Shown in pieces: positions 35,101 through 47,316 of a stretch of 64,000 bases of DNA; within the stretch, counting starts at the first letter, position 1; every line of letters begins with the position of its first letter. Under the pieces are notes generated by a model, which was not told the origin of the DNA, made no database searches, and worked only from the letters and a program-made list of their open reading frames with translations. Origin of the DNA: Pseudoneurospora amorphoporcata (Eukaryota > Ascomycota > Sordariomycetes > Sordariales > Sordariaceae); the NCBI GenBank assembly GCA_033297205.1, contig MU859160.1:62001-126000 (forward strand). Reading direction: 5' to 3'. The translations under genes were made by a program, and so were the position numbers.

Positions 35101-36911
35101 GGACCGGAGCCGTGTTGAGTAACAGGTACACTTAACTCACCCTCTTGTGCTGCTAAAGAAGTTCTGAGATCAGCATCAAATGACTACAGCAGTTTAGGTG
35201 GAGGTCGTTCGGCTCCGAAGACATTCGCTTTCGGATATTGAGGGAGACCTCAGGAGGCTCATTCAATGGAAGGAGTGACCTGACGGTCTGAGTCGCGACT
35301 TCCCAATTTCCGTGGATTTCCACAACATGGCGAGCAATTGCACGAAAATGACGGCGATGGAGATATGCGTAGTTGATCAATCAAGGTGCGCGGCATCCAT
35401 ACTGAACTGGAGATGACCCTCAATTTCACCGGACAAAGCACCAGAAGGAAGGTGTATTCGTAATCCATTGAAAAGGACAAGCTCAGGGGCATGCTATATG
35501 TTCCCTTACCTTTCGTCTATCTTACGTATCATGTAAGTCAGTGGGATCAAATAAGGCCTATACCCCGAAGCTTGTCACTTGATAGTATATCTATTAGGCC
35601 AGAGGTCAGCGGCCAATGGTCAACAGCCAGAATGATATAGTTCTGAGCTACTTTCTCTCGGACATTTTTCCAAAGCCGTGGTTACTTTTTTCTCTCCTAG
35701 AGCACAGGCCGCTAGAGCGCTGCTCGTCAGTTTGTATCGATTTTGTTTTTCTGTTCCTTTTTCTTGGCCCGCAATCAGAACATGAGCCGCCCGATATTAC
35801 GAACAACATCACTGTGCCGGATTCCGGTGGTCGTCTGCTTATGAAGCTTTTCTATCATCATATCGACTAGGTAGTCAACAGTCTTACATGGCGATGACCG
35901 CTGGACACTTCATCGAATATCGACTAACTGAACTCGCTCGCGAGTTTACTTACTCAGCCTACGTAAATCCTGCTGAAAAGCGACAGAGGATGCAACTAGC
36001 GAGACTAGCAGCAATCGTCAACAACCTGTGAAATTTTCTGATAGTTTTGGCCGTTGCACAGCGCAGACCGCACCACGAGTAAGTTTTCTGAGTATCGGTC
36101 ATCTCGGGAGTAATTCGACACCACCACATCACGCTGATTTGATGATGAAGGAGGGGGGTCAGATCTTGCCGGGCGCCGGACGCCACACATTCGTCCACAC
36201 AGCGGCTCATTGGCATGATGAAAACATCTCTTCTGTTCCACGACTTAAACAAACCCGAAAGTCAGAAGACGACAAAAATGAATGCTATGAAGACTAGAGA
36301 ATGAAGAAATGCCTACATAACAGTCACTCAAAGCTGAAGAAACATCATCGGTCCGCCAAGTCCGATACCTAACTTAACTTGACCGACCTAGACTGAATAC
36401 GAGTAAGATGTAGTCAAACAGTTCCATCTGCTGTGCCTCCGGAGCCTCGCACCAACGAAAAGGACTGTGCATGTTGTGTATACTATGTATAAGAGAGTCG
36501 AGCCATACAGGACTAAACCTGTCTAGTTGAGCGATGTCTGTCCTCGTCGTTTACCACTTTGTGTTTCTTCGGATTGTCCACTCAGATCGGGCCAGGTGAT
36601 CTGATATCTACGTTTAAGACTGGCTGTGAAGCTCTAGAAGCTGGTTTATAGTGGGCTCCGCAATATCGGAGGAGGTGGATTGCAGTCAAATGGTTCAGTG
36701 TCATCAAAGCGACAAGCCTGTAATGCTTTTTCTGGGTCTTGCCACTGTAATGGAAACATGTGGTTGCGGGCGAGACAATAAGTTGGCTTTGCAAGCACGA
36801 GACGAACGGCGTCTTTGCAACCGTAAAACAACATGAAGCCGCGGTACAGTAGACCATTATGAGCCAAAGGTCTTGTCTTGGTCTCATTCGGCCAGTGCTA
36901 TGAACAAAGCC

Positions 36912-36932
36912 AAAAAAAAAAAAAAAAAAAAA
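36912..36932. repeat. Poly(A) run, about 21 nt
   Basis: A homopolymer run in the gene-free stretch. No flanking duplication or upstream coding remnant points to a retroposon. Confidence 0.8.
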
Positions 36933-38152
36933 GCCGGGAATTCAGCAGGCATCGTTGTGTGATGTCTGAAACTGGCCAAGAACTCCCACGATGGTGTTTC
37001 ATATATGGGAACTGACGAGATCCATATGATCTATCACGATCCTAGGTATTACTGACATATGGGCAGTCAGATAGGCGACCGTATCGAGAGGGCCATCTCA
37101 GGCGGCCACCCGTCCTGACCACTGCCCAGGTGCTTGATGTTGCGCACTTGCGATGACCTCAAGGCTGCAGTAAGAGCCTCCAGAGTGGTGACTCGAATCA
37201 ATTGCCTCAACGACAGAGCATTAATATCTAGTAGGTTGTCATGGTAGTAGGCGCGCGCTATAGAAGACTCGGAAACAAGTATACTCGCAAGTTATAAGGA
37301 GGGTTGGGTACTGAGTGCGCGCTCAAATAAGGGGTTCGAGGTCGTTAACAGCAGCCAATCGATGCGAAGGCGTCTAGACTTCTCGTCCAGGACCAGATGC
37401 GGAAGTCCGGGGAGATCCACCAACAGAAGGCCCGGTGGATGGTTTCTTTCACGCAAAGTCAAGCGCATCATCAGCCGCGCGCCGTGTTGGTCGGTCCTGG
37501 ACAAAGATCCGGCCTAAACCGTCCAAAGCAGGCCCGGAAAGGCGGCCTCTCCAGGGATAAAGTAAGTACGGCTGCAACCGCAAACCGGGCGAACCGACAG
37601 CCGCTTAAGTTGGCTCTCTGGAACAGGCGTCTCGACCAAGGCAGGCATGAGCTTATGGTTTTTGGACATGGCAAGTCAAAACCAGCTGGCGCGGGCTCCC
37701 GGTAAGGGCCCGTTAGACGCGTAGAAGATGGGGAATGAAGAGAATACCGCGAGGTTGGGAATGTCAAATTTGCATACTGATACGGATACTGGCGTTTCGA
37801 AAGCAGCAAGAAGCGTCTATCTTGCAAGACGGCTAGTTGGCGGTTAGGTGGCGCGGGAGAGACGCATATATAGAAAAGAGTGCAAGGGCGACGACGGGAA
37901 CGGGAATAGCATCGCCGGGCAACATCACACTATTCTTTGTCAGTTTCGGAGTCTTGGAGTTTTGACAACTTGCGCTTGCCGTTTCGACCATACATTTCTT
38001 TCTGCCTGGTGGATTTCCGGCTTCCAGCTTTGCTCTTTCCATTTTTATACCAGCTCATCTCCCTTGGCTTGATCCGTCATTTCGTCTACCGAGACTTTTT
38101 GACTTTTCTCAAGCCGCACCTTGCCGTCTTCGCCACGACAAGCCATCTGAAG

Positions 38153-38179
38153 AAAAAAAAAAAAAAAAAAAAAAAAAAA
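38153..38179. repeat. Poly(A) run, 27 nt
   Basis: A homopolymer run about 1.8 kb upstream of the start of the 39942 gene, in pyrimidine-rich surroundings. It may be part of that gene's distal promoter. Confidence 0.8.
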
Positions 38180-39074
38180 GACCTTCATTTCGGGAGATCT
38201 TCCGCTTGTCGACCATTTCTATTTTCTCGTCACCCAGCAACACGGTTCTCGGACACGTCCATCTTCATACGAGACATCGAAGCTGAAGTGCAAATTCCAC
38301 TTCCGGGCACTTGTGGTGATCCTTCTCCACGTTCAGGTGTTTTTGTCGGTACGCTAGCACGCGGTAAGCCCCTGGCCAATTAGCGGCGTCGGTGACCCCG
38401 TGTGCTAAGAATATGAGTTTAGCGCTCTGTTGCTGCAGGCTCTAGCACAACACCACCAATCACATCCCGTGTCTCGCCGGCACCCCATCTCCCCTCCTGA
38501 GCGGTTGAGGTACCGACCTGGACGGACGCCATCACGACACACGACTCACCTCACGATCTCGCAGCCAGCACCACTTGGCCATCTCCATCTTCCATCCCGA
38601 GCTCGTGGCAAAGGCACCGGGAAACCCGGGCCAAGGCGTTTCGTTGCTTCTTCCCGTCTTTGCTCTGTGATTTGGGTCCAAGGGCTGTTGGCGGGCGTTC
38701 CACTCACCATCAGGTTGACGGGGGCCTCGCAATCCACTCGGAAATTCCCCTTGGGAATCACCACCTTTTAAAGTCAGTCGATCAAGAGCCCAGCGCCGCA
38801 TTTGCACCCGGTATTCTTCTGGATTTCCTCGTTGGATCGCGGTATTGGATCTTTTTTGGGCGCTTCTTCTTCTCGAGGTACACAGAACCCGATCTTTGAC
38901 TGCGCAACTGCGTAGAAGACTACAAGGGACTAGACCTACAAGGTAATCCACTGGACTTGTGTAAGTATCCATCCTCTTTGCCTTCCGCGATACCATCATC
39001 AACCTATCCCATTCTTCAAAACGTATCCAGACCAAGCAGACCAAGCGAATGCTGCCAGCGCACCGGACAGAGGG

Positions 39075-39093
39075 AAAAAAAAAAAAAAAAAAA
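39075..39093. repeat. Poly(A) run, 19 nt
   Basis: A homopolymer run in the likely leader or promoter of the gene at 39942. dA tracts are common nucleosome-excluding promoter elements. Nothing more can be said. Confidence 0.8.
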
Positions 39094-39941
39094 CTGGGAG
39101 TTCTGCTGGATGTAAGCTGCATCCAGCGTCACACTAAAGCATTACGGCGAGCATCCAGCACATTCACAGCCGCCTTGTCAAGGCCCTGTCAAATCGCTTG
39201 CCGCCGCCGTCCACCTTGAGCCCCTCTGACTGGCTGGTCCGCGCTTGGCTGCAACCTCACCACCTCTGCTTCTTCCCTCTCACACTGCTTCTCTCAATAA
39301 CCCTCTCATATCTTGACAAGTTGCTGCTGGTGGCGTATAGCACTTCCCGCTTCTCCTCTTTTCCCCTTGATCCTCCCGTCCGTCTGTCGCTGTGATTCGA
39401 ACCAACTCCCCTGGACTCGAGTTAACAAACCATCCTCCTAGAAAGCCTAGCTCAACCACCCCACCTGGTCTTCACAACGGGCCCGACCAATCACCAGACT
39501 CTTCGAAGCCCTTACCTGCCTTCCGCTAGCTCCAAGTGCTAAAGAGAGCCAACCCTGGAGCCCAACCCACTGCTCCGGAAACGAACAGGGACACCAAGGG
39601 AGGGAGACCAGCATCACACGCCGGGTACTCATCCTTCTGCTGCCGCGGGGATTTGTTTCTAGCTTCGCTTGTTTCGAGTCCGACTGCTGAAGCACACCCT
39701 CGTCCCTCGCCTACCCCTTCACATCTTTACCGCCTCCGGGGCCCTCACTTTGCTCAACCTCTTCATATAACCGTTTGCCCACCATCTCCTGCACGTTTCC
39801 TGCACTCTTTCCCCTCCCCACCTACCGGCTCTCTTCCTCCATCGCCCAAAGGCAAGTCAACCGGTGGTTCACTACGCCATACGATTCCTCAACATCAACG
39901 CTTCTTAGGCCTTCCATATCGCCAGCCTATCAACCATCAAC

Positions 39942-40958
39942 ATGTCTACCAAACCAGTCTTGAAGCTGTCGACTCCGGTCACAGCCAACTTCCCCAACAT
40001 TCCCCGACCAACAGACGAGCTTCGCTCCGCTGTGACACTTCCGTCGGCTCTATCAGATCGTACTCCTCTGTCTGCCATCTCGCGAACATCGGCCTTCCGC
40101 GATCCTCTATCGGCGCTTCCTTCAGCAGGCCTTCCCTCTGCTGGGCCATTCAGCGCGACCCTCAAGATGGATCACGATCTTCAAAAGACACCCATTACAC
40201 CACCAGTCGCATACCTCGACTTTCTTAAGTGCATGCAACTCGTCTCCCCCAGTCTTGCCTCGCCACCGCAAACAGGAAAGGCGCCTCTGAACCGGACGAG
40301 CACCGCCAGCAGTCTCAGCACCAGCAGTACCACCAGCAATGACTCGGAGTCTTCGATCGACTCGGCTACTACGGATGACTCTGAGAAGGAAAAGGAAGGA
40401 CAGATCGAGAGCGCGCCATCAACAGCTCGCTCAGATGTGAGCTCCCAGCCCGAAATCAAGGTCGAGGCCGAAGAGAAGGGGGACAAGAAGGAGGACAGGG
40501 AGAACGCCGACAACGGGAAGCAAGAAAAACCCAGACCTGCGCCCATCGCCATCTCTCAACCTCCGACTCCCCACAGCTCGCTCTATCCGATGTCAGCCCC
40601 AGCTACCGGTGCTGCGGTATTCCCAAGCACCAAGATCCCTCCATCACCCGCCATCTCTACTTCCGCACTCTACTCACCACGAACACCACTCAGTGCGGCA
40701 TCTGTCCGTTCGCCGTTCGACTGGGAGGCTGCGCTGAAGCTGAGGCGATTTGCCGAGGTTTCAAGCCTCAAGCGTTCTGCGCCATCTGATGCTCCTGCCG
40801 CGAGCAATCCCACTTCTGTTCCCGCAAAGGAATCGCGATCCAGTATACGCCACATCCGCGAGGTGGTTACAAGAACAGTGACCTACACACCACGAATGGC
40901 GCCTGCACCCAAGGGAAAGCGAAGAAAGATCGACGCCGACACAGCTATCAAGTCATAA
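39942..40958 (+). CDS. Ser/Pro-rich fungal protein of unknown function with basic C-terminus
   Basis: This is a single exon of 338 aa. I do not recognise a named family. The N-terminal 75 residues repeat Leu-Ser-Ala and Pro-Ser motifs. A short ordered-looking block follows (TPPVAYLDFLKCMQLVSP, about 88-105). Then come Ser/Thr-rich, acidic Glu/Lys-rich and Pro-rich linkers. Near the end, a RSPFDWEAALKLRRFAE segment (about 256-272) and a HIREVVTRTVTYTPRM segment (about 302-317) look conserved in style, and the tail PKGKRRK is a likely nuclear signal. Composition and signal suggest a disordered nuclear regulatory protein; that is inference. It has a long pyrimidine-rich leader, and very large gene-free flanks, which often surround regulatory genes. 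Confidence 0.75.
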   Translation: MSTKPVLKLSTPVTANFPNIPRPTDELRSAVTLPSALSDRTPLSAISRTSAFRDPLSALPSAGLPSAGPFSATLKMDHDLQKTPITPPVAYLDFLKCMQLVSPSLASPPQTGKAPLNRTSTASSLSTSSTTSNDSESSIDSATTDDSEKEKEGQIESAPSTARSDVSSQPEIKVEAEEKGDKKEDRENADNGKQEKPRPAPIAISQPPTPHSSLYPMSAPATGAAVFPSTKIPPSPAISTSALYSPRTPLSAASVRSPFDWEAALKLRRFAEVSSLKRSAPSDAPAASNPTSVPAKESRSSIRHIREVVTRTVTYTPRMAPAPKGKRRKIDADTAIKS

Positions 40959-43900
40959 AAACAGCTAAACCATCCACGGTGCTGGTCATCACCGCCCACC
41001 TCATCGCTATACCACTACCATTGCAGAACGGCCTGCGTGGAGCGGTGTGATTACAAGAGATATCACAACCTATTAATCAACAAACCGACAATTCATACTT
41101 AGAGGGGCCAGGAAAGGGGACCAACAAGAGGGGGTGAAGCTTGCGCAAAGCTACGGGTTGTCATTTACGAATGATGCACAAACCAAAGGAGTCAAACGGA
41201 GTTTATCGGCGTTGCTGGCGGCGTCCACCACTATGGGAGTTGGGTTGTATTTTGCGGTCCGAACGGTCAGGTCGGAACTTGAACCACGATACCACAGGAG
41301 GAGTCTTGGCTTGGCTTTTTGTCAGCGAATTTTTAGAGGGAATCTTTGAAGCATAGGGAAGGGTATTTGAATTTTGCGCAAGGATGATGAATAACAATCA
41401 GCGTCTGATCAAAGGCCACTTTGGGGTTTGGGGATCCAGAACAAAACCAATTTTGCATAGTCACTACAATATGAATCATCGGCGACACATGTCGTCGGGT
41501 CTTGAACACACAAAAACATTTTCTATGTTTCAACAGCGTGTCTACCGATGAATCGTTTGCTTTCTCGCTGTTTGTTGACGGCTTGCTACCCCGCGAACGG
41601 GAAGAAAAAGTGGCCGCCTCGATGGACGGCCTGGCTAGGTCGCGATGTTGGCGGCCTTCAGAAGGTACGTACCATATTGGGCGAAAACTACCACAAAAAT
41701 CACACTTTTCACTTTCCAGTGTTTTTGTTGCAGCGTGGCTCTCCCCAGGCGCTTACCTTAACTGACAATGGCAGCGACAGATGACCGAAGAGGACCAGAA
41801 CCATCTCGTGAGTAGTTTACAGGGGACCTGGGGGTATCATGCCGATAAATCGAGTGTTATTGATAGCCTGCATGGATCGTGAAACTGAATTCCCTGACGA
41901 ACAATACTCATAGAAACTTCCCTGTGACGTTCCTTTCCACTGGTTTTGGTTCAGTCAAAAGTGTGTAAATACCCTGTCAAAACACACACTGCCATTCAGC
42001 CACTGTATTTCAACACTTCTACCAAAAGGTTTTGAGACTTGACTGTCTGTTGTAGCTCAATTCTCACGTCCTTGAGGTTCCCGCTGAGCGGAAGACGGTT
42101 CCAAGTTCTTTCAGCAGTTCGGCATCCCAACCACTTCACTTTCCCAGTCTTTTCCCACTGGCTCTCCCTCTCCCAGTCCCAGTCCCAAGCTCGGCGCTTA
42201 AACCCATGCCACTCACCCCCCCTGTCTACCGTTCTCTACCGTGTCGTGCAGAACGGGGGCCATCAACCTCTGTCCCCCTCATGATCGCCAATGATTGGCT
42301 ACCTGAGAAGAAGGCAATGATGGCATTGGTCGGGGTGGTGTGGATTTTTTGTGTGCGAGGGCGCTTAAATCCCTGTCTAGTCGACGAAATGATGGGTCTG
42401 GCGAGACAGGGGTGGGTGAGTGGTGAGACGTCACAGGTTCGTCGATGGTTGACACTGGGAATGGGGAGTGAAGAGAGTGTGAAGTGCTTCGGGAGTTGTG
42501 GGATTGGGAAGGTAAGGACCGGATGGAAGACTTGATCGCTGGGACTGATGGACAGTTTCTGAAGATACTGGATGGCCTTTAAATGATGGAGGCAGGTAAT
42601 ACCTAGTAATGTTACATCACTCTCTGTTCGGCGTACATATGCTGATTACCAGAAGCACTAAGCTGAGCGACTCCGTCAAGAAAGCCATCCATCTCGAGAT
42701 CCCATCCAGATGACGCGACCAAAATCACAGTCTACCCTCCCCTCCTCAGGTGATGAGCTCCTGTGTACCACTACAGCTTCCACAGTCTGCCTAGGCGTCT
42801 TCGGCGTGTGATATCGACCTCGTGAGCCGAAACATCGCTCGGATCACAGACCTCTCCTCACCTCACCCACCGAAACGTTCGGAATGGGGTCTGTCTCGCA
42901 CTCGCAACTCGAAAAGGGATCACGGAGGGGAGATGGATAGTGATATCCGCCCGTGCTGCGGTGCTGTGGTGGGTAGAGAGGGACACGGCACACACACATC
43001 TGCATAACAAAAATTTTCGGCACACTACCATTTTCTCAATGCTCTGGGTGATGGAACAGGTAGGTACTGTAACTGTGATGTTTCGACGCCAAGGTGAGGA
43101 AAACCGTAACAGCAAGATCTGCTGTCTGTTCGGCGTGGACGTCATGTCATTCATTGAACACACTTCCAGTCAACATAACAGCGTGACGGCGTGACAGCGC
43201 AGTGATACTAGCAACCCGTCGTGCGCGGTTCGGATCCCCCTTCCCAATCCAGAATCAAGAATATGACTGGCTCGCCGGGAACGGAACCGCTTTCCCCATC
43301 CCCAGCCCAGTGAGTTTTGTTGCCAGCTTCGCCTTGTCGTGCTTGCATCCCACAATCTTGGAAGATTTTTTGAAAGGGTAGTGTAGGGTAGGTGTTCATG
43401 CACGTAGAAATTGAATTCCTGTCCGATTGAACTGTGAACTATGCAGCAATTTGTGAAATTGCTATATTTGGCTTTTGCTTCCTCGATTTCATCCATGGGG
43501 CGGCAAGCAAGCAAGCCATGGCAAACCATGGGCTTATTTTTTGGCTGTTGCAAGGCAGGCCAGACGAGGTAAGGCGGAAAGTGAAACACTCGTCGATCTG
43601 AAATCGAATCTGCAAGACAGGGGGGTTGGCCACGATGTGGGAAGAGAGTGAGTGAGCCCCTTAATTGGAGCGTAACACGACGCTGAACGGGGGAACAGGG
43701 GACGGGGCGTGAACTGCCCAGGGAAGGGAATGCGGAATGTGCGCGCGCACGGCGTTCATCTTTGTGGAAAGATCAAAGAATAATCTGAAACGCAACTGAT
43801 ATCATCTGCGGTGAGTAGGTTTTGTGTGTGTGTGTGTGTGTGTGTGAATGGTTCGCTCTATTTTTGGCATATTGGAATTTGATCACCATTCTCTCCGCTT

Positions 43901-44192
43901 TTTCCCACGTGCGCGTATTGCAGCTTGACATCACGAGTATGGTATGATGTGCAATTAGAGCTTGTGGTTGGAGCGAACACAACAGCGTGGTTTCATTTCT
44001 GGATTGGACGTGAAGCTTCTTCGTATGTGAATTTGTGTTGACGACCGATATCGGCGTTATAGACGGTGATACGGCCTCTGCCGGGAGTGATGTTGCTATT
44101 TTGATATTCTTAGCCAGGGCGTTGAGGTGGCTGGTGATGTGGTGATGCGATCATTGCTGCTGCTACTGCTGGTGTCGTTGTTGAAGTAATCA
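40959..44192. other. Intergenic region, 3.2 kb
   Basis: No gene is supported. The stretch contains a (GT)n tract near 43824-43846 and scattered short frames without domains. The right end should hold the fan1 3' UTR. Confidence 0.5.
43824..43846. repeat. (GT)n dinucleotide microsatellite
   Basis: About eleven GT units lie in the 3' flank of fan1. The tract is probably length-variable. No function is visible. Confidence 0.9.
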
Positions 44193-46892
44193 TCAGCCGG
44201 TTGTCTTCACTTCCTTGGCCACAGCATTGCACAGCACGACCCGTACTCCCGCTGCCGAGAGGACATGGATCCATAGCCGTTGTGTGTCACTGAGCCGGTC
44301 ATTGGCGCTTTTGACTTCCACAAACATAACCTCCCCCTTGCCGTTCTCAGACTTCCCCCTTCGATCGTTGCTTGACTCTTTGGCAGTACGCCAGAGGATT
44401 AAGTCCGGCACACCACCCCCACGAGCCTCGTAATCCTGTGCAATAACCTTGCATATAGCGGCAAGAGCCTCACCCTCGAAGCAGGAAACCAGCTCGAAAA
44501 GGTCCTCAACCTTGTAATCCCAATTCAGCCCAATTATACAGGTACGACGCTCGCGGTGCTGTTCATTGACCCTGCGAATAAGGTCTCCAGCTCCACCATT
44601 GGATATTTCCACCAACCGGTGGTTGATTTCGCTCGCTCTGGCAGGGTAGAAGGCGTCCGTATGTAGGTCCAGAGGACTTGTTTGGTAAGCGGTTTGAAAG
44701 ACGTTGGGGACGAAGAGGAAGAGGATATCGCAGAAGAGATACGCGAAAAGTGTCCGCAGAATCCCGCCCTCACTGTGATATCCTTTCCAGCCTTGGGTGC
44801 GGTAGAATGAGAGACACATCTCCTCTACAATTACATGCATGGGATTGCCTTCCTCATCTGGGTCACCCAAGGCGTCAAGCCAGATCGTCTTGGTACTTCC
44901 TTGGCCACGACCTGCGTCCCCACGAACCAACTGAATGCCCTCGATGATATGCTCCTCCGGATCTCGCAACCTGGCATGGTCAAAGTTGTGTTGTTGACGA
45001 CGTGGAATGTTGAGTTGCTTTTCAAGTCTGATAAGACGCTTTTGCAAGTCGTAATGGTGGATCAGATGGCAATTGGGATCCTGGAGGGCCGTTTCGCATG
45101 TCGAAAGAGCAATTTTCCTCCAGCGCTTCTTCTGAAGATTCTTTTGTGCTTCGGATAATGCTGTTGTAGAAGATTGCTCCAGTTCCCACATATACCGCTC
45201 TTCCACAAGGGCTCTTCGCTTATACCAAGCGCCGCGTCGGGCAAGGTGAAAGAGTTGTTGGCTCAGTAGCTCGGTGAGAAGATCATATTCGTTCTGATAC
45301 CGATGTAGGCGGCCAAGAGCCTCGGCAGCCTTGTGCGCAATCCTCGTATAAGCATGTCCTGCATTGAAACGGCGGAGATACCCTCCTTCGCCGAACTCGT
45401 ATTCAGTATCCTCCATTTTCTGTGCTTCAGTAAGCAGCTTTCTCCAACGAGAGGCTATACTCTCAAAGATTTCCACGACTTTGCGATTTCCCTCTGCCCC
45501 TGGCGGCCCGTTGAACTCCAGTAAAGTGTCTACTTCGAACTGAAGACGCATTGAACGCTCAAATTCGAGGAGATGCCTCCGTGAGGGAAAGATGTTCGAT
45601 GAGCGGCAGACGACATATTCAGGGAAGCACCTTCTCGAGGTTTTTGCTAAGATGACTGTTGTCAGTGACTTTTCTGTCCATTCAGTAGACCGATAGAAAA
45701 CCAAGTGAACACGTTCAAATAGCTTAAAGACAGATTCCGAAAGTCTGACAAGCGGGCCAGTAAGGGCACGGATCTTTTCCAGGAAATGGGCTTCTCGATT
45801 GGAATCTGGTCTCTCCGTGTTTGCTGCTTCCGATGTAGAGCCCACCGAGTTCATTGAGGCGTTGGTGCTGGATCGCCGTAATCCAACAGCCATAAGACTT
45901 GACTGCTGGAAACACATTCGGCAGAAGGCCTTGATCAGGTCCGGCTTATTTTTGCCCTGAACTTTGGCATCCTTTGCAAGAGTTTTGAGCTCATCCAGAG
46001 ACAGCAGATGTGCGGCTTGTTCAACCGTCTTAATGTACGATGCCGAATCATCAGCGAAGGCGAATGCGTCGGCGAAGAGACGGCCCGATTCCTCTACGGC
46101 TTCTCGGCCGGACTCTTGCACCGACTCTCCCTGCGGCAACCCCCGAGACTCCAGTAGACTCTCAATGGTCTGCTCTATGTCCGATATGTCGGGGTAATGT
46201 TTCAGTCGTTCTAAACGATGCCATGAGGCAGTCTTGCGCAAAAACAGACGCACATACCTGAAGAGTGTCAGTCAAAAATGGTCACACCATGACGGGGTTC
46301 CATACAAATACTGAGCTTCATAGCTCAACGCTCGCCAGTTGTCAAATACACAGTTTTCCTTCTCGTCAAAAAGATGCGCTTCGTCTTGCAGGACTGTGTC
46401 CAAGGCAAGGTTGAAAGCGTCAACGTAAATCGAACTTTGGCCTCGGACCCATTTCCGTGTCTTTAACCGGGTCTCTGCACTGACTTCGCCATCTCCGACT
46501 TGGGACGACTTCAGGTTCTCGTATTCTTTGATGATGTCGTCGTCAACCTTGACCTCGGGCAAACTATCCTCTAAGGCCGTATGGTGGTGCGCCGCTGGAG
46601 CATTGTCTGTGGCATCACCATCTTCAACATCGACACTTGCGGTCTTTCCATCTCGGACAAGTGGTGAATCCCGGCTATGAGCCGACAGAAATGAATCCTC
46701 GTCTTCGCCGTTTTTCAATGCTGAAGAATCGTCATCGTCTTCCGTTTCATCTCTCTGTCTAACTTGATCGATTCGACGCTTCTTTGTTGGTGGCGTGTCA
46801 GGTTTCTTGTTGGTGTTGGTCCACCCCGCTGCCAACGCTGGATGAGTGTTGGCAGTCTGGGACGGTCTCGTCCGCTTCACAAAGCGGTCCAT
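44193..46892 (-). CDS. fan1: Fanconi-associated nuclease 1 (FAN1), VRR-NUC family
   Basis: There are two exons, 46892-46306 and 46257-44193, giving 883 aa. The 48-nt intron has GTATGG at the donor, and exon 2 opens with GTATG after the CAG acceptor. The N-terminal 150 residues are charged and disordered; I see no UBZ zinc finger of the animal type. The middle carries a SAP-like segment and helical repeats. The C-terminal VRR-NUC domain is intact: E692 (SEGG), D814 (GGVPDL), E843 and K845 (EVK), in the PD-(D/E)XK order. FAN1 cuts 5' flaps and unhooks interstrand crosslinks, acting in the nucleus. Between D814 and E843 there is a charged insert (29 residues from D to E, longer than in human FAN1). 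It diverges from sdc1 across 424 bp. Confidence 0.93.
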
Positions 46893-47316
46893 TCTTTCTC
46901 TGGCGACTGAGGTGTTGGAGGATCGAAGACCATGGTGTATGGCGCGTGAATTGAATGAGTATCCGAGGCGGTCAGAGAAATGACACTATGCACATTTCCT
47001 CTACGCTTGATGGAATAAAAGACAAGTTTGAGAGGTACATACAAGCAATGAGTGGCGTGCGTGGTGAAAGGGACCGCGCTGAACTTTAACGCGAAGTCTC
47101 GTGACTGCGTGTGCTATAGTGGGGCATGCAGCGGGAGCGACGCCTGCTGATCTCCAGACGCAATTGTGAGCTCCAAGAGACCTCGGACTGGACATCAACT
47201 TTCTCAAGAACAGCATTGAATACCGCCACCAAAGTCACGACTTTTTACCACGGGTATTATATCTTGAGCCAAGTTGCTGTTACCATAACGTGCATTCTTT
47301 GTTCTCAGCTTCAAAG
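46893..47316. promoter_or_regulatory. Divergent promoter region fan1/sdc1
   Basis: These 424 bp lie between two divergent starts and must hold both core promoters and leaders. I see no clear TATA box or known operator. Confidence 0.5.

Larger units (their letters stand above)
26288..39941. other. 13.6 kb with no recognisable gene
   Basis: I found no reading frame here with a known domain on either strand. The longest frames (206 codons at 28530-29150 minus, 177 codons at 31557-32090 plus, 196 codons at 38532-39122 minus) are Arg/Ser-rich or low complexity and overlap antisense frames. The right end (about 38.9-39.9 kb) is pyrimidine-rich and probably carries the long leader of the gene at 39942, with a possible leader-intron donor GTAAGT near 38961. 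Distinct elements are a 45-nt T tract, three A runs and a hairpin near a TATAAAA box. Confidence 0.5.

Noticed and set aside
38532..39122. 196-codon minus-strand open frame
   Set aside because: It includes a poly-Phe run encoded by the A tract and lies in the likely leader of the 39942 gene; no domain.
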